Assembly: GCA_003560175.1 (NCBI GenBank)
Contig: PWIZ01000062.1
Span: forward strand, 1-30,589
Length of the DNA stretch: 30,589 bases
DNA from: Halomonas sp.
Lineage (GTDB): Bacteria > Pseudomonadota > Gammaproteobacteria > Pseudomonadales > Halomonadaceae
Direction: 5' to 3'
The notes beneath the pieces were generated by a model. It was not told the DNA's origin. It did not search any database and saw only the letters and a program-made list of their open reading frames with translations. The translations under genes were made by a program, and so were the position numbers. Every line of letters starts with the position of its first letter. Position 1 is the stretch's first letter. Of the stretch, positions 1-10,460 are shown one piece after another.

Positions 1-773
<773 letters not shown>

Positions 774-777
<4 letters not shown>

Positions 778-1535
778 ACCTGCAGTCCGTGAAGACCCTC
801 TATCTCGCCGAGATGGCGCGCAGCCTGCGTACCGTGCTGCAAAGCATCGTCTCGCCGGTGATCTCCACCTCGCTCTACTTCGTGGTATTCGGCGCGGCCA
901 TCGGCACGCGGATCAGCGAGGTGAACGGCGTGAGCTACGGCGCCTTCATCGTGCCGGGGCTGATCATGCTGATGCTGCTGACCCAGAGCGTTTCCAACGC
1001 CTCCTTTGGCATCTTCTTTCCACGCTTCTCGGGCTCGATCTACGAGATACTGTCGGCGCCCATCTCCTACTGGGAGATCGTGATCGGCTACGTGGGAGCA
1101 GCCGCCACCAAGTCGATCATCCTGGGGCTGATCGTGCTGGCCACCGCCCGGCTGTTCGTGCCCTACTCCATCGAGCATCCGCTGATGATGGTAGTGTTCC
1201 TGCTGCTCACCGCGGTGACCTTCAGCCTGCTGGGCTTCATCATCGGCATCTGGGCCGACGGCTTCGAGAAGCTGCAGCTGGTGCCGCTGCTGGTGATCAC
1301 CCCGCTGACCTTCCTCGGCGGCACCTTCTACTCCATCGACATGCTGCCGCCCTTCTGGCAGGCAGTGACCCTGATCAACCCGGTGGTCTACCTGGTGAGC
1401 GGCTTCCGCTGGAGCTTCTACGGCATCAGCGATGTGAGCCCGGTGGTGAGCCTGGGCATGATCCTGCTGTTCCTGACCGTGTCGATTGCGGTAGTGGAGC
1501 GAATCTTTCGTACGGGGTATCGCCTCAGGCCCTGA
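774..1535 (+). CDS. ABC-2 type transporter permease (YadH-like)
   Basis: Inner-membrane permease of 253 residues that pairs with the ATPase just upstream, whose stop codon it overlaps by four bases. About six hydrophobic segments are visible. The signature stretch [18 protein letters not shown], followed by [13 protein letters not shown], is characteristic of the ABC-2 family and strongly resembles E. coli YadH as I remember it. The length is normal for the family. The end of the gene, including the stop, is embedded in a near-perfect palindrome that may serve as part of the terminator facing the convergent minus-strand operon. The transported substrate is unknown. Confidence 0.93.
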
Positions 1536-1562
1536 GGCGCACAGGCCGCCGTTGTCGGCGGC
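1521..1562. terminator. Hairpins between convergent genes
   Basis: Two inverted repeats lie at the convergence point. The first is CGCCTCAGG, one base, CCTGAGGCG (1521-1539), a perfect 9-base match that spans the stop codon of the permease. The second is GCCGCC, six bases, GGCGGC (1545-1562). A weaker GCCC/GGGC pair follows at 1572-1584. None is followed by a clear T run on either strand, so intrinsic termination is only inferred from position and symmetry. Confidence 0.4.
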
Positions 1563-1586
1563 TCGTGCGTTGCCCATGACGGGCGG

Positions 1587-2096
1587 CTACTCCTCCCGAA
1601 CCAGTTCCACATCGAAGGTGACGTCGATCTCCACGACGTTGTCATGGTCATGTTCCGTCATCATCGACTCCACGTAGGCCAGCGAAGTGGCAACACGCCC
1701 CTTGACCCGGCCGGTTTCGCCATCGAACTCCAGCACCTCGAGTTCGATGGGCACGTCCTCCTCGGTGCCGAAGTGCGGGGTCATTCCGCTCTCATGAAAG
1801 TAGGTCACCGAGGCGTTGCCAGGTTGCCCCTGCATCACCATGAAGCCGATGCTCAGCGTGCCCTGGGTCTCGAACTTCTCCTCCCGATGGCTCTGGATGG
1901 TAACGCTGAGCATGCCGGGCATCAGCTCGTGGTAGCTGGCCGTCGAGCCCTGGGAATGGGTGACGACATGCCACTCCCGCGGCTCGCCGTCCAGGGTGCC
2001 GCGGACCTCGCTGGCCATGGCCTGGCCAGCAGATAGTCCCAGGCCGGTCGCTATCAGGACACCGGTGATCATATGTCGGAGCTGCTTGGGTCTCAT
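1587..2096 (-). CDS. Exported protein of unknown function, last gene of the cluster
   Basis: A 169-residue protein with a clear Sec signal peptide: positive MRPKQLR, a hydrophobic core, and a probable cut after AMA at about residue 28. The mature part of about 141 residues is rich in alternating beta-type patterns and acidic residues and ends in a charged tail (VELVREE). I chose the ATG at 2096 because an AAGGA ribosome-binding site sits 7 bases upstream; a GTG ten codons earlier has no such support. The start lies 26 bases after the stop of the second giant VWA protein, so the two are probably co-transcribed. I do not recognise a family. It may be an accessory or partner of the VWA protein, which is inference from position only. 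Confidence 0.85.
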   Translation of the reverse strand: MRPKQLRHMITGVLIATGLGLSAGQAMASEVRGTLDGEPREWHVVTHSQGSTASYHELMPGMLSVTIQSHREEKFETQGTLSIGFMVMQGQPGNASVTYFHESGMTPHFGTEEDVPIELEVLEFDGETGRVKGRVATSLAYVESMMTEHDHDNVVEIDVTFDVELVREE

Positions 2097-2122
2097 TGTG
2101 CATTCCTTCTTCGGGTTGTTGT

Positions 2123-5100
2123 TCACTCCAGGCGGAGCTCGAGATGCCCACCAGGCATCACCTGGATTGTCTGTCGGTGCGCTTCCCCTTGCGTTTGCAC
2201 CACCAACTCATGCTCACCGACCGGCAGCGTGACGGCGTCACCGTCTACCCGGCCCGTCGCCAGTCTATCGCCATTGCCATCGAGGATATGCCACTCTGCG
2301 GCCAGCGCCGACGAGAGCCCCTCGACCAGCTCGCGATCGTTACGGCTGTCGAAATAGTCCCCTCCACCCAGCGTGGCCAGGCGGGCAAATTCACCCTGCA
2401 GCCCTGGGTCATCGATATGGAAGCCGACGATGTTAAGCCTGACATCGATGCCCTCCTCGGCCAGGGACGCTACGGCGGCCTCCAGATCGCCCTCGCAGGT
2501 CTCCTTGCCGTCGGTCAGCATCACCACCAGACGCGGCTGATCGGCAAACTCGGCCAGATCCCCCTGCACGGCCGCAAGCGAATCCGCCAGGGGGGTACGC
2601 GCCAGGTTGATGGCACGGATGTCATCCACCATCTGTCGTACCTCGTCATGATTGCCGATGGTGGGCTCGACCAGCAGCTCGGTGGCGCAGCTGTGTGGCT
2701 CGGTATGCCCGAACGCACGCAGCGCCACGGGGACATCCGTCGGGACGCGCTCATCGAGCACCTGGGTGACGATGCGGCGAGCCACCTCGATGCGGCGACC
2801 GCCCTCCATGGCTTGAAGCATTGAGCCCGAGGCGTCGAAGATCAGCTGAACCACTCCTGCCCCCATCACCGGTTCCTCGCCGCTGACCACGCGCAGGGTC
2901 CCCGGCTCCGGGGGCGCCTGCCAGCGCTGGGCCGCCGACAGCACATAGTCGGTGGGCCGGCGAAGTTTCCGCATGCTCGCCTCGAAGGCGGCAATCAGGT
3001 CATTGCGACCCGTAGCGTAGGCATAGTGCCCATCACCGCCCCTCGTCCAGGCATGCATCAGATCCTGGTACCAGCGAAGCTCATCGGGATCACGAACGCC
3101 ACCGTGACCCAGCGACATGGTGAAGATGCGCGGCTTGACCCTGGCCAGAGCCTCCCAGGCGCCGAGGTCACGGCCGACCTGCTCGGCATCGGTGATCAGG
3201 AAGATCACCTTCTCGCCATCGCGCTGCTCCAGGGCATGGCTGGCGAGGCGCAGCGAGGGTTCGGCGTCGGAATCGAAGTAGCGCATGTCGTAGTGCCCCA
3301 GCGCCATGGCCATCGCCGCCAGGGACTCGCCCCAGCCATCGATCAGCAGGGGGCCTCCCATAGCCATCAGATTGACCACCTCGCGGCCGGGACGAAGCCC
3401 TTCGGCGAAGCGCACCAGCGCCTGATGGATGGCTGGCTGGTGCCTGCCGACACTGCCGCTGCCGTCCCAGATGAAGACGATGGAGCGAGGGGGCTCGGCC
3501 AATGTCAGCCGGTATTCCCCCGGCGTGAGCCCCAACGCCTCTGCGCGACGCCCACCCGGCTCGGTGCGCCACTCAAGCGCCACTTCCTCGCCCTTGGGGT
3601 CGGTCAGGGTCGCGCTCAGCCTGCCCCGCAAGGTCTCCGCCAGGAAGAGTGACAGGGAGTTGTTGCCCTCCTCGAGGTGAATCGAATACGCCTCGCTCTC
3701 TCCCGGCGCCTCGAATCGGCCTTCGCCGAGACGCTCGCCTGCCGGCGGCGTTTCCAGACCGGCCAGCGCCTCGAATGAGCCGTCCTCAAGCTCGGCAGCC
3801 TCCCCCTTCAGGTGGGCCTCGAAGGGTCCCCGGTTATGATCGAGGCCCCAGTACGCCAGTATCGACTCCCCGCTCGCCAGATCGCTCGCCTCGATCGCCT
3901 GCAACCCCGCCGGAATTCGCCAACGGGAGTCGTGCTGCTCGGGATCGGCGGGCTCGTCAAACAAGAGCCGCAGGTAGCGCGCCCAGGGTGCATCCGCCAG
4001 GTCGAGGCGGGCCACACCCTCAGCATCACGCTCGAGTTTCCAGCTGGCCTGCTGCCGCCAGGGACCTACCGGGCCTTCTGTCGAGGTGTAGACCCGCACC
4101 CGCTCCACCGGGATGCCCTGCCAGTCGAGGTCGTCGATCCAGCGCAGTTCATCGATACGTGCCGCCCGCTGGTTGAGGAAGCCAAAGACCATCTCGATGT
4201 TGCGACCGCGGATGCGCTCGCCCTGGCGCACCTGGCTCTCGACCTGCCGGCCCTGGTTGCCCAGGGTGTGACGCTGCCCCACCAGGCCATGCAGGGAGCG
4301 CAGGTCCGGCAAGGTATAGAGCCAGTGGCCGCCATGGGCGGGGTCCAGCAGGTCGTGGCGACGTTCGGCCAGGACCTCAGCGGGATCGCCCAGGGCACGG
4401 AACATGCCGCTCCCGGTAATGGTCCCTCGCGGGGGTTCGCTGCCCCAGGTGGTGCGTGGCGTCAGCTGGACATAGCGTGCCCGCCGGGGCGCCTCGAGGG
4501 GGAACAGCTGCTCACCGTCCCGGGCATCGAGCTCCACCTCGATCAGCGGGGCGAGACTGTCCGGTGAGTCTCCCACGGCAACCTCCACATGGCGCCAGCG
4601 GTTGGCAACGGAGTGATAGGAGCGCTGGTTGAACAGCAGGGCGTGAACCTCGCCGCCCTCACCCGCCAGGCGGATCGGCGGCAGGGGATCGCCCCATTCG
4701 CGCCAGTGCAGGGCACTGGCCGAGCTCAGTCCGTCGAGCAGGGCACGCAACTCGCGATTGCGGACCTGCCAGCTTTCCCCCACGTCATCACCGCTGTCGG
4801 GATCGACAAAGGTGGCCCCCAGGCCCGCCCAGGCGAGATCTACCAACCCATGGTAGGCCTCGACCTCCGAGGGCCAGGGCTCGGGGGAGCGTGCTGTCGC
4901 CCCTCGCTCCACCGTGATGTCGTGCCGCGTGTCATGGTCACCGGCGCGCACGAAGAGACTGAGAGTCTCCCCTTCCGGCAATTCGGGAGGCGCCACCAGC
5001 GCCAGGGGCAGACGGCGGGCCTCGCCGGCTTCCAGGTGGACCGCCTCGGGCAGGCCCTCCAGCCTTGCCCCGCTGTGGCTCAGGTGAGCCTCCAGGGAAA

Positions 5101-7546
5101 GCCGCTGATCGACGGCCAACGGGTTCTCCAGCCGCAGGGAAAGGGGTGCGGTCTGGCCCTCGCCGACGAAGGCGGCCAGGAGTGAATCTTCATCCTCGAT
5201 AAAGATCGCAAGCGGCGGCGGTTCGGGCCTCGCCTCGTCGATGACCTCGACCACCTGGGTACCATGCCCGAAGGCCACCTTTATCAACATCTCCTCACCG
5301 GCCGGGAGCTGTGCGCGATAGTCCTGTCGCGCAGCCACCGTCTCGATGGGTATCGTTTCACCACCAGCGGTGCTCAAGGCGACCGACGTCATGCCGCCGC
5401 GCAGGACCGCTTCCGGGGTGACGACGTGCCCCAGCAGCCTGAGCTCACGCGGGGCATCGGCGGACGGCAGACGCAGGAACCCCGAGTCGACGGCCTCGCC
5501 CTGGAGCCCCCGACCGACCCGAGTACGCCTGGGGAGCAGGGGCGCCTGCTCGGGGGAATCGGCGGGCGTGGCACCATCGCTCAGGTCCCAGGGCGGGATC
5601 AGCTCGAGGCGTATCCGATAGTCGTCAGCGGCGGCCTGCTGGCCACGCAGCCAAAGCGTCATGTCGCCGGGCGACAGCCAGAAGGCGGCACTCGCCGCTT
5701 CACCCAGGGCACTCAGGGAGAGATGCTCGTTCTGGAGGCGGGTTTCACCTTCCCACTGCAGCCTGGCATCGGCCTGGCCCCCCTCCGGCGGGTCCAGGTG
5801 AAGCCTCGCCCGATTCCAGCCCGGCACACGAAACTGGAACATGTCGATGTCGTGGAGCCGATGAAATCCACCACGAATCTCCTCGCCCAGCCACAGCGGG
5901 TTGGCCTGGCGGAGCAGGTCGTTGGGCTCGATCTCGTGACCCGGCGACAGCGCCTCCCCCGGGCTGACGTTCAGGCGATAGTCGGTGTCGCTTCCGCTGA
6001 GCTTCACCAGGTAGCGGCCGGGGAGAAGCCGAAGGTGGTCGAGCCGCAGCGACTGGGCGTTACGCCCGCTGACGGCGAGCTCCCGATTCTCGCCCGGCCG
6101 CAGGGCGGCAAAGGTCAGGGTGTCCATCGCGAGGTCTGCCGGCCGGTAGAGGGCCAGGTTGGAGAGGCGCTTGCCGTCCTCAGCGGTCGCCTCGAGTTGC
6201 CACTGCTGCACCTCGGGTCCGACCGTGAAGGCGAACCAGGCATCTCCCTCATCGGCAAAATGCCCCTGACGCGGCTCTCCCGGCGCGATGGGGTAGGCCC
6301 AGCCGGCAGCCTCGTTGGGCCGATCGACCCAGCCTTCTGGGGGCACGCTGCCCTCGCTCAGCGACAGCCTCGCCGGGAAGGGGTCCTCCCGGTGCGGCGG
6401 GACCAGCTCTATCCGGTAGTCACCGGCCGGCAGTTGCAGGTTTCGAAACAGATCGGGGCCAGGCCCCAGCCGACACGCCTGATCGTCACGTCGGTCATCG
6501 ACCCAGCAGAGGCTGACAGGCTCATCCGCATCGCTGGCGAGGCCCAGCGATAGCGGCAGCGAGGCTTCCGGCACCCGAAAGGCAAGGCGCTCGCGTGAGC
6601 CAGGCTGCAGGGTCAGGTCGACGGGCTCGCCCACCTCCACCCAGGCAGGTGGTGCCTGGGGTTCCGCCTCACGAGGCCGGCGACGGCCATCTTCCTCGAG
6701 CCTGAGCAGGACTCGCCCGGCCGGCACCCCTTCCGGCTGACGCACCTGCAGCCTGGCCCCTGGTTCCAGGGCCTGGCGGCCAAACCTTGCTGCGCTGCCT
6801 GTTTCGGCGGGCCCCGATACCCGCTCACCCTCGGCATCGGTCAGCCAGATATCGAGTGGCGACCCCAGTTCGCTACTGGCGGTGACGGCCCAGAGCAGAT
6901 CCTCGCTCTCTTCCTCTAGCGCCAGGGGCAGGGAAGCCTCGGCGCCATCCAGGTGGTAGAGCCAGTCACGCCCGGGGAGCACGGCCTGGGGTTCACTGTC
7001 GCCGGAAAGGCGCTCATGGAGGGTGAGCGGTGCCTCGCGTGACAGGACCAACTGATAGGCTCCCCCTCCCTCCTGACCGGCAAGGCGGATCAGGTAGTCA
7101 CCGCCGGGGATCAGCAGGCCCTCTTCCACAACCAGCGGATGTTGAGGGAAAGCCGAAAGTGCCAGCAGCGGCACCGGGGCCGGTTCGAGGCTTTCGGGCT
7201 CGGCCACGCTGCCGAAGGTGGCGATACCGGCCTGGGCCTTAGGCTGTATGGAGAAAGGCTCGACTTCCAGACTGACACCCGCGCCGTCATCGACCAGCAG
7301 CTCGACCCGCCACAGATGATCGACATCGTCATCGTCGAGACGCCAGCGGAACAGGTCGAGATCCTCACCCCAAACCTCGCCGATCAGGCGCGCTTCACCA
7401 CGAAATGCATGGGCGGTGTCCGGCGTATCATTCGACTCTTGCTCCAATGTCAGCCGGGGAAAGGCCTGAACTTGCTGTAATCCCGGCAAACCCGGTCCAC
7501 ACCAGAACAGCAGGGCTACGCCTGCCAGCACCCTTCCCATCGCCAT
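2123..7546 (-). CDS. Giant secreted protein with two VWA domains (paralog A)
   Basis: An 1807-residue exported protein with a signal peptide probably cut after VQA (residue 28). The N-terminal two thirds looks like a chain of beta-sandwich modules. Several resemble bacterial pre-peptidase C-terminal (PPC) domains, with ESNDTPDTA...DLDLFRW near residue 35 and EPNDLLRQA...DIDMFQF near 540. Residues about 917-1220 hold two discoidin/F5-8C-like jelly-roll regions ending in RYVQL and RYLRL. VWA domain 1 begins near 1355 with the metal-site motif DGSGS. VWA domain 2 begins near 1565 with DASGS, then TPLADS and LTDGKETC, including two conserved cysteines (HSCATEL, ETCEGD) that probably form a disulfide. 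A short beta domain closes the protein. I chose the ATG at 7546, preceded by GGAGGG, over the TTG at 7567. It is closely paralogous to the protein at 18103-23529. VWA domains usually mediate metal-dependent protein binding; the ligand here is unknown. Confidence 0.9.
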   Translation of the reverse strand: MAMGRVLAGVALLFWCGPGLPGLQQVQAFPRLTLEQESNDTPDTAHAFRGEARLIGEVWGEDLDLFRWRLDDDDVDHLWRVELLVDDGAGVSLEVEPFSIQPKAQAGIATFGSVAEPESLEPAPVPLLALSAFPQHPLVVEEGLLIPGGDYLIRLAGQEGGGAYQLVLSREAPLTLHERLSGDSEPQAVLPGRDWLYHLDGAEASLPLALEEESEDLLWAVTASSELGSPLDIWLTDAEGERVSGPAETGSAARFGRQALEPGARLQVRQPEGVPAGRVLLRLEEDGRRRPREAEPQAPPAWVEVGEPVDLTLQPGSRERLAFRVPEASLPLSLGLASDADEPVSLCWVDDRRDDQACRLGPGPDLFRNLQLPAGDYRIELVPPHREDPFPARLSLSEGSVPPEGWVDRPNEAAGWAYPIAPGEPRQGHFADEGDAWFAFTVGPEVQQWQLEATAEDGKRLSNLALYRPADLAMDTLTFAALRPGENRELAVSGRNAQSLRLDHLRLLPGRYLVKLSGSDTDYRLNVSPGEALSPGHEIEPNDLLRQANPLWLGEEIRGGFHRLHDIDMFQFRVPGWNRARLHLDPPEGGQADARLQWEGETRLQNEHLSLSALGEAASAAFWLSPGDMTLWLRGQQAAADDYRIRLELIPPWDLSDGATPADSPEQAPLLPRRTRVGRGLQGEAVDSGFLRLPSADAPRELRLLGHVVTPEAVLRGGMTSVALSTAGGETIPIETVAARQDYRAQLPAGEEMLIKVAFGHGTQVVEVIDEARPEPPPLAIFIEDEDSLLAAFVGEGQTAPLSLRLENPLAVDQRLSLEAHLSHSGARLEGLPEAVHLEAGEARRLPLALVAPPELPEGETLSLFVRAGDHDTRHDITVERGATARSPEPWPSEVEAYHGLVDLAWAGLGATFVDPDSGDDVGESWQVRNRELRALLDGLSSASALHWREWGDPLPPIRLAGEGGEVHALLFNQRSYHSVANRWRHVEVAVGDSPDSLAPLIEVELDARDGEQLFPLEAPRRARYVQLTPRTTWGSEPPRGTITGSGMFRALGDPAEVLAERRHDLLDPAHGGHWLYTLPDLRSLHGLVGQRHTLGNQGRQVESQVRQGERIRGRNIEMVFGFLNQRAARIDELRWIDDLDWQGIPVERVRVYTSTEGPVGPWRQQASWKLERDAEGVARLDLADAPWARYLRLLFDEPADPEQHDSRWRIPAGLQAIEASDLASGESILAYWGLDHNRGPFEAHLKGEAAELEDGSFEALAGLETPPAGERLGEGRFEAPGESEAYSIHLEEGNNSLSLFLAETLRGRLSATLTDPKGEEVALEWRTEPGGRRAEALGLTPGEYRLTLAEPPRSIVFIWDGSGSVGRHQPAIHQALVRFAEGLRPGREVVNLMAMGGPLLIDGWGESLAAMAMALGHYDMRYFDSDAEPSLRLASHALEQRDGEKVIFLITDAEQVGRDLGAWEALARVKPRIFTMSLGHGGVRDPDELRWYQDLMHAWTRGGDGHYAYATGRNDLIAAFEASMRKLRRPTDYVLSAAQRWQAPPEPGTLRVVSGEEPVMGAGVVQLIFDASGSMLQAMEGGRRIEVARRIVTQVLDERVPTDVPVALRAFGHTEPHSCATELLVEPTIGNHDEVRQMVDDIRAINLARTPLADSLAAVQGDLAEFADQPRLVVMLTDGKETCEGDLEAAVASLAEEGIDVRLNIVGFHIDDPGLQGEFARLATLGGGDYFDSRNDRELVEGLSSALAAEWHILDGNGDRLATGRVDGDAVTLPVGEHELVVQTQGEAHRQTIQVMPGGHLELRLE

Positions 7547-7655
7547 CCCGCCTACCCTCCCTGGCAACTATCTAACCTTCTATCGGACTTGCCGCATCCC
7601 GGGCTCACGCGCCTGGACTGTCAAACACCCCGACCACCGCAGCCGGGGAATCCGA

Positions 7656-8285
7656 TCAGCGAGCGGCCTGGTCGCGCACGGCATCCAGATCCCAGGCCTT
7701 GAGCAGTTCCACGGCGGGCGCCTCGGATTCCAGTCCCTGGCCGTTGACCTGCACCAGGATGCGACCATCCATCAGGAAGGACACTTCGGCGTTGCCCCGC
7801 TCGGCTTCCCACTTGAGCAGCGCTGAGTCACGGCCGATGCGGATACGCTCCATATTGGGTTGAGCGGCGATCATCGCCGGATTGCTGAACATCGCCGACA
7901 TCGCCTGAATCATGGGATTGTCGATCATCAGCTTCGCCGTCAACCTGCCATTTCCCGACTCCTGGCGATACTCGCGTTCCAGCATGCTGCCACCGCCGCC
8001 GAACATCGCCGCGGCACCGCCGCCACCCCCGGCGGACTCCACCGTGCCGGCGCTCCAACCTTCGGGCGCCTCGGGGAAGGTCTCGGCGATGCGTCCGGTC
8101 ATCAACTTGCGAATATCGTTGATCGCGAACTCCAGCTCGGTGATGGCCGCGCCGTATTCCTGCTCCTGATACAGTTCCAGGCCCAGCTCGACCTGCTCGA
8201 CCACCTCGTCGGCCAAGGCCGCGGTGACCGGCAGCGTCAATGCCACGCTCATCAGGGCGACACCCAGGGTGCGCTTGCTTTGCAT
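7656..8285 (-). CDS. Exported protein of unknown function with glycine-rich loop
   Basis: A 209-residue protein with a signal peptide cut probably after ALA at residue 25. After it comes a helical, TPR-like segment (about 26-65: ELYQEQEYGAAITELEFAI), then a conserved-looking FPEAPEGW, a glycine-rich run at about 84-100, and a beta-rich C-terminal half. The pattern resembles small proteobacterial periplasmic proteins that I know only as hypothetical. The start at 8285 has GAGGAG upstream; the longer open frame to 8426 lacks a credible site and would bury the signal peptide. It lies 55 bases after the lipoprotein gene and 109 bases before the giant VWA gene, in the same direction. Function unknown. 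Confidence 0.85.
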   Translation of the reverse strand: MQSKRTLGVALMSVALTLPVTAALADEVVEQVELGLELYQEQEYGAAITELEFAINDIRKLMTGRIAETFPEAPEGWSAGTVESAGGGGGAAAMFGGGGSMLEREYRQESGNGRLTAKLMIDNPMIQAMSAMFSNPAMIAAQPNMERIRIGRDSALLKWEAERGNAEVSFLMDGRILVQVNGQGLESEAPAVELLKAWDLDAVRDQAAR

Positions 8286-8340
8286 CGTTGTTCTCCTCGT
8301 TCTCATCGGTTTGCAGACGGCAACCGGACAGGTCACCAAC

Positions 8341-9354
8341 TCATTCCTCTTCCAGCGTGAACCAGCGCAATTCCCCGGCCAGCTCAATGTCATCCTCGCC
8401 GCTGGCGGCGATGTTGATCTCGGCATCGTAACGCTCGCCGTTGGCTGCCAGCGTCAATTCACCGCTGATTTCCTCGACCTCATGGCGGGTGAATCTGGCA
8501 CGCACGCTGTCTTCATCACGGCTCCCCCGGATCGGATAGCTTCCCGCCGCCACAGCCGAGGGCAGGGTGAGATAGATGCCATTACCAATGATCAGGGTGT
8601 TATCGTGATTGCTGATACGGGCAAGGCTGGATTCGGTTTCGCCGTTGACGGTCAAGTCATATTCCGCCTCGGCCTGCAGCGTCAACGCCAGATCTCTGAC
8701 GGCCCCATCGCTGTGCACGCGGCTGGCATCTTCACCGCGTCCATCAGCGGCTTCGAACTGCCAGGCGGCGGTGACACTGTCGCCCAGGGCGTCCAGATAG
8801 ATGCTGCCCGACACCTGGTGCGCGAAGGTCCAGGCCATGCCGTCACCGCGGACATGGGCCTGCGTCTGGTCGTCCTCGGCATCGGCAAAGCTCGCCACCG
8901 CGTAGCGATTGCCCGCCGCGGCGCCCTTGGGCAATACCAGGGTCGCCCAGGCACGCACGACATTATCCGGCTGGTCCTGGTGAGTGGCATCGGTGTAGAT
9001 CGTGATGGCGTAGGGTCCCTCGGCATTGCTGCCACGACGGGAGGCGCCACCGCCCAGGGAAGGCCGGAAGATATCGTGACTGACCCCGCCATAGCGCGGA
9101 TCATTCGCCGTGGTGTATTCGCCGGTGGATGTGACGCTGTCGCTGAGAGAGAGCATGGATTCGCCGCTTTCCAGGCCCTCCAGCAGGTCGGCAAACTCAC
9201 CTCCTCTTCCAGGCGGTGCTGCCGCTTGCGACAACACGTCATCGCTTTGTTCGGCACTGGAACCGGAGTCGTCACCACATGCCGTCAACAATCCCAGGCC
9301 GACAAGCGTCAGGCTTGCCAGCCTTATGCCTTGGTGTTGTGTTGTTATCCTCAT
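8341..9354 (-). CDS. Secreted lipoprotein of unknown function
   Basis: A 337-residue lipoprotein. The N-terminus has a short basic region, a hydrophobic core and the lipobox LTAC with Cys26 as the lipidation site, followed by GDDSGSS, a flexible acidic linker usual in outer-membrane-directed lipoproteins. The rest is beta-rich, acidic and without motifs I recognise; the last 90 residues (EEISGELTL...AEINIAASG) look like a small beta-sandwich. I chose the ATG at 9354 because it places the lipobox normally and has AAGG six bases upstream; an ATG eight codons earlier is possible. It follows the membrane-protein gene by 67 bases and precedes the 209-residue exported protein by 55, so it probably belongs to the same operon. 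Confidence 0.87.
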   Translation of the reverse strand: MRITTQHQGIRLASLTLVGLGLLTACGDDSGSSAEQSDDVLSQAAAPPGRGGEFADLLEGLESGESMLSLSDSVTSTGEYTTANDPRYGGVSHDIFRPSLGGGASRRGSNAEGPYAITIYTDATHQDQPDNVVRAWATLVLPKGAAAGNRYAVASFADAEDDQTQAHVRGDGMAWTFAHQVSGSIYLDALGDSVTAAWQFEAADGRGEDASRVHSDGAVRDLALTLQAEAEYDLTVNGETESSLARISNHDNTLIIGNGIYLTLPSAVAAGSYPIRGSRDEDSVRARFTRHEVEEISGELTLAANGERYDAEINIAASGEDDIELAGELRWFTLEEE

Positions 9355-9421
9355 AACCCACCTTGCTGCCTTGTCCATGTCAATCTTGCCTTCCCAGCGA
9401 CTTGTCCAACGAGACACGCGG

Positions 9422-10402
9422 TCACTGAGTCACTTCCGTGCCTTGCACATCGCTGCCAGTCGTTTGCCGAGTGGCACGCTGCTTGAGCCTGCGGAACTTC
9501 TTGGACATGCCATCTAGCTTGGCTTCCCATGCGGGATCGGGCCGTTGTCCCTCGATGGTCGTGAAATAGGCCTGCATCAGGCAGGTAACGGCGAAGGGCT
9601 CGAGCAGGGCCACCTTGACGCTCCAGGCAAACAGTAGCGCCACGATCACCCCGCTGGCGGACCATCCACCGGGAATCAGATAGACCACCAGCGCCGCCGG
9701 GGCCAGCATGATCAGGAACACCACAAAGGAGAGGCCATAGACGATCAGCGCCAGCCAGGCGGCGTTCTTGAGCATCGGCTTGGCATTCTGGCCGTACAGC
9801 ACGAGCGCATCACGGGACGAGGCCCAGGCGTTGTCGGAGCGGATGCGAATGCAATACGCCAGGATCACCTCATCGATGAATCCCACGGCGATCTTCAGAA
9901 AGGCCTCGAGAAGACGAATGAACTGCCGCGCGCCGGGAATCGGCAGCAAACCGAAGATCCCGCGCATGAGACCGGTGATGGTGCGCAGCACCCCCTTGAT
10001 CAGCTGGTCGACACCGAACAGCAGGCTGGCCTGGCCGAAACGCGCCTTGACGACCGTCTTGGCATGGGCGATCTGACCGCGCCCCTCGGGCAAGGTCTGA
10101 CCCTCGAGCAGTTCCACCAGCACGGCGATATGGCCCGCCTTGACGATATACAGCAGGTACTCGCGCATCACATACATCACGGCACCGACGATGCCGAAAC
10201 CCACGACCCCGCCCCAGAAGGTAGAGGCGGCACGAAAGCCCTCGTCACCGAAGCCACCGATCCCCCAGCCCACCCCGGCACCTGCCCCTGTCATCAGCAC
10301 GTAGGCCAGAGCCACGCCAAAATAGACGGCCAGGCGGAAGAGAATGAAAGGCATTGTCTTGAGCATCAGGCCCAAGGCCTGGCCGATCTTGAAATCCCAC
10401 AT
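9422..10402 (-). CDS. Multi-pass inner-membrane protein of unknown function
   Basis: A 326-residue protein with about six hydrophobic segments: near residues 12-40, 60-95, 130-150, 170-190, 225-255 and 265-290. These are followed by a basic, hydrophilic C-terminal tail of some 40 residues (KKFRRLKQR) expected to face the cytoplasm. There is no cleavable signal peptide. The ATG at 10402 follows AGGGGG by five bases; the extra 16 residues of the longer frame are unlikely. It is the first gene of the unit that ends with VWA paralog A. The 144-base gap upstream carries the 23-bp element shared with the other VWA operon. It is the only clearly integral membrane protein of the cluster, so it may anchor or export other members, which is inference. 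Confidence 0.88.
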   Translation of the reverse strand: MWDFKIGQALGLMLKTMPFILFRLAVYFGVALAYVLMTGAGAGVGWGIGGFGDEGFRAASTFWGGVVGFGIVGAVMYVMREYLLYIVKAGHIAVLVELLEGQTLPEGRGQIAHAKTVVKARFGQASLLFGVDQLIKGVLRTITGLMRGIFGLLPIPGARQFIRLLEAFLKIAVGFIDEVILAYCIRIRSDNAWASSRDALVLYGQNAKPMLKNAAWLALIVYGLSFVVFLIMLAPAALVVYLIPGGWSASGVIVALLFAWSVKVALLEPFAVTCLMQAYFTTIEGQRPDPAWEAKLDGMSKKFRRLKQRATRQTTGSDVQGTEVTQ

Positions 10403-10460
10403 AGATCCCCCTGCTGAGTGATAGTGGTTGTCAAATGCTGGTGCATTCAATTCTGTTGAT

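Noticed and set aside
5264..6553. Long plus-strand open frame (429 codons) antisense to VWA paralog A
   Set aside because: It lies wholly inside the giant minus-strand gene, has no ribosome-binding site or recognisable domain, and is explained by the third-position GC bias of the real gene.
7619..7624. TGTCAA (TTGACA on the minus strand) upstream of VWA paralog A as a -35 box
   Set aside because: No acceptable -10 hexamer lies at the right distance, so I do not call a promoter there.
8224..9486. Plus-strand open frame (420 codons) opposite the lipoprotein and the 209-residue protein
   Set aside because: The minus-strand genes have signal peptides, a lipobox and ribosome-binding sites; the plus frame crosses gene boundaries and has no support.
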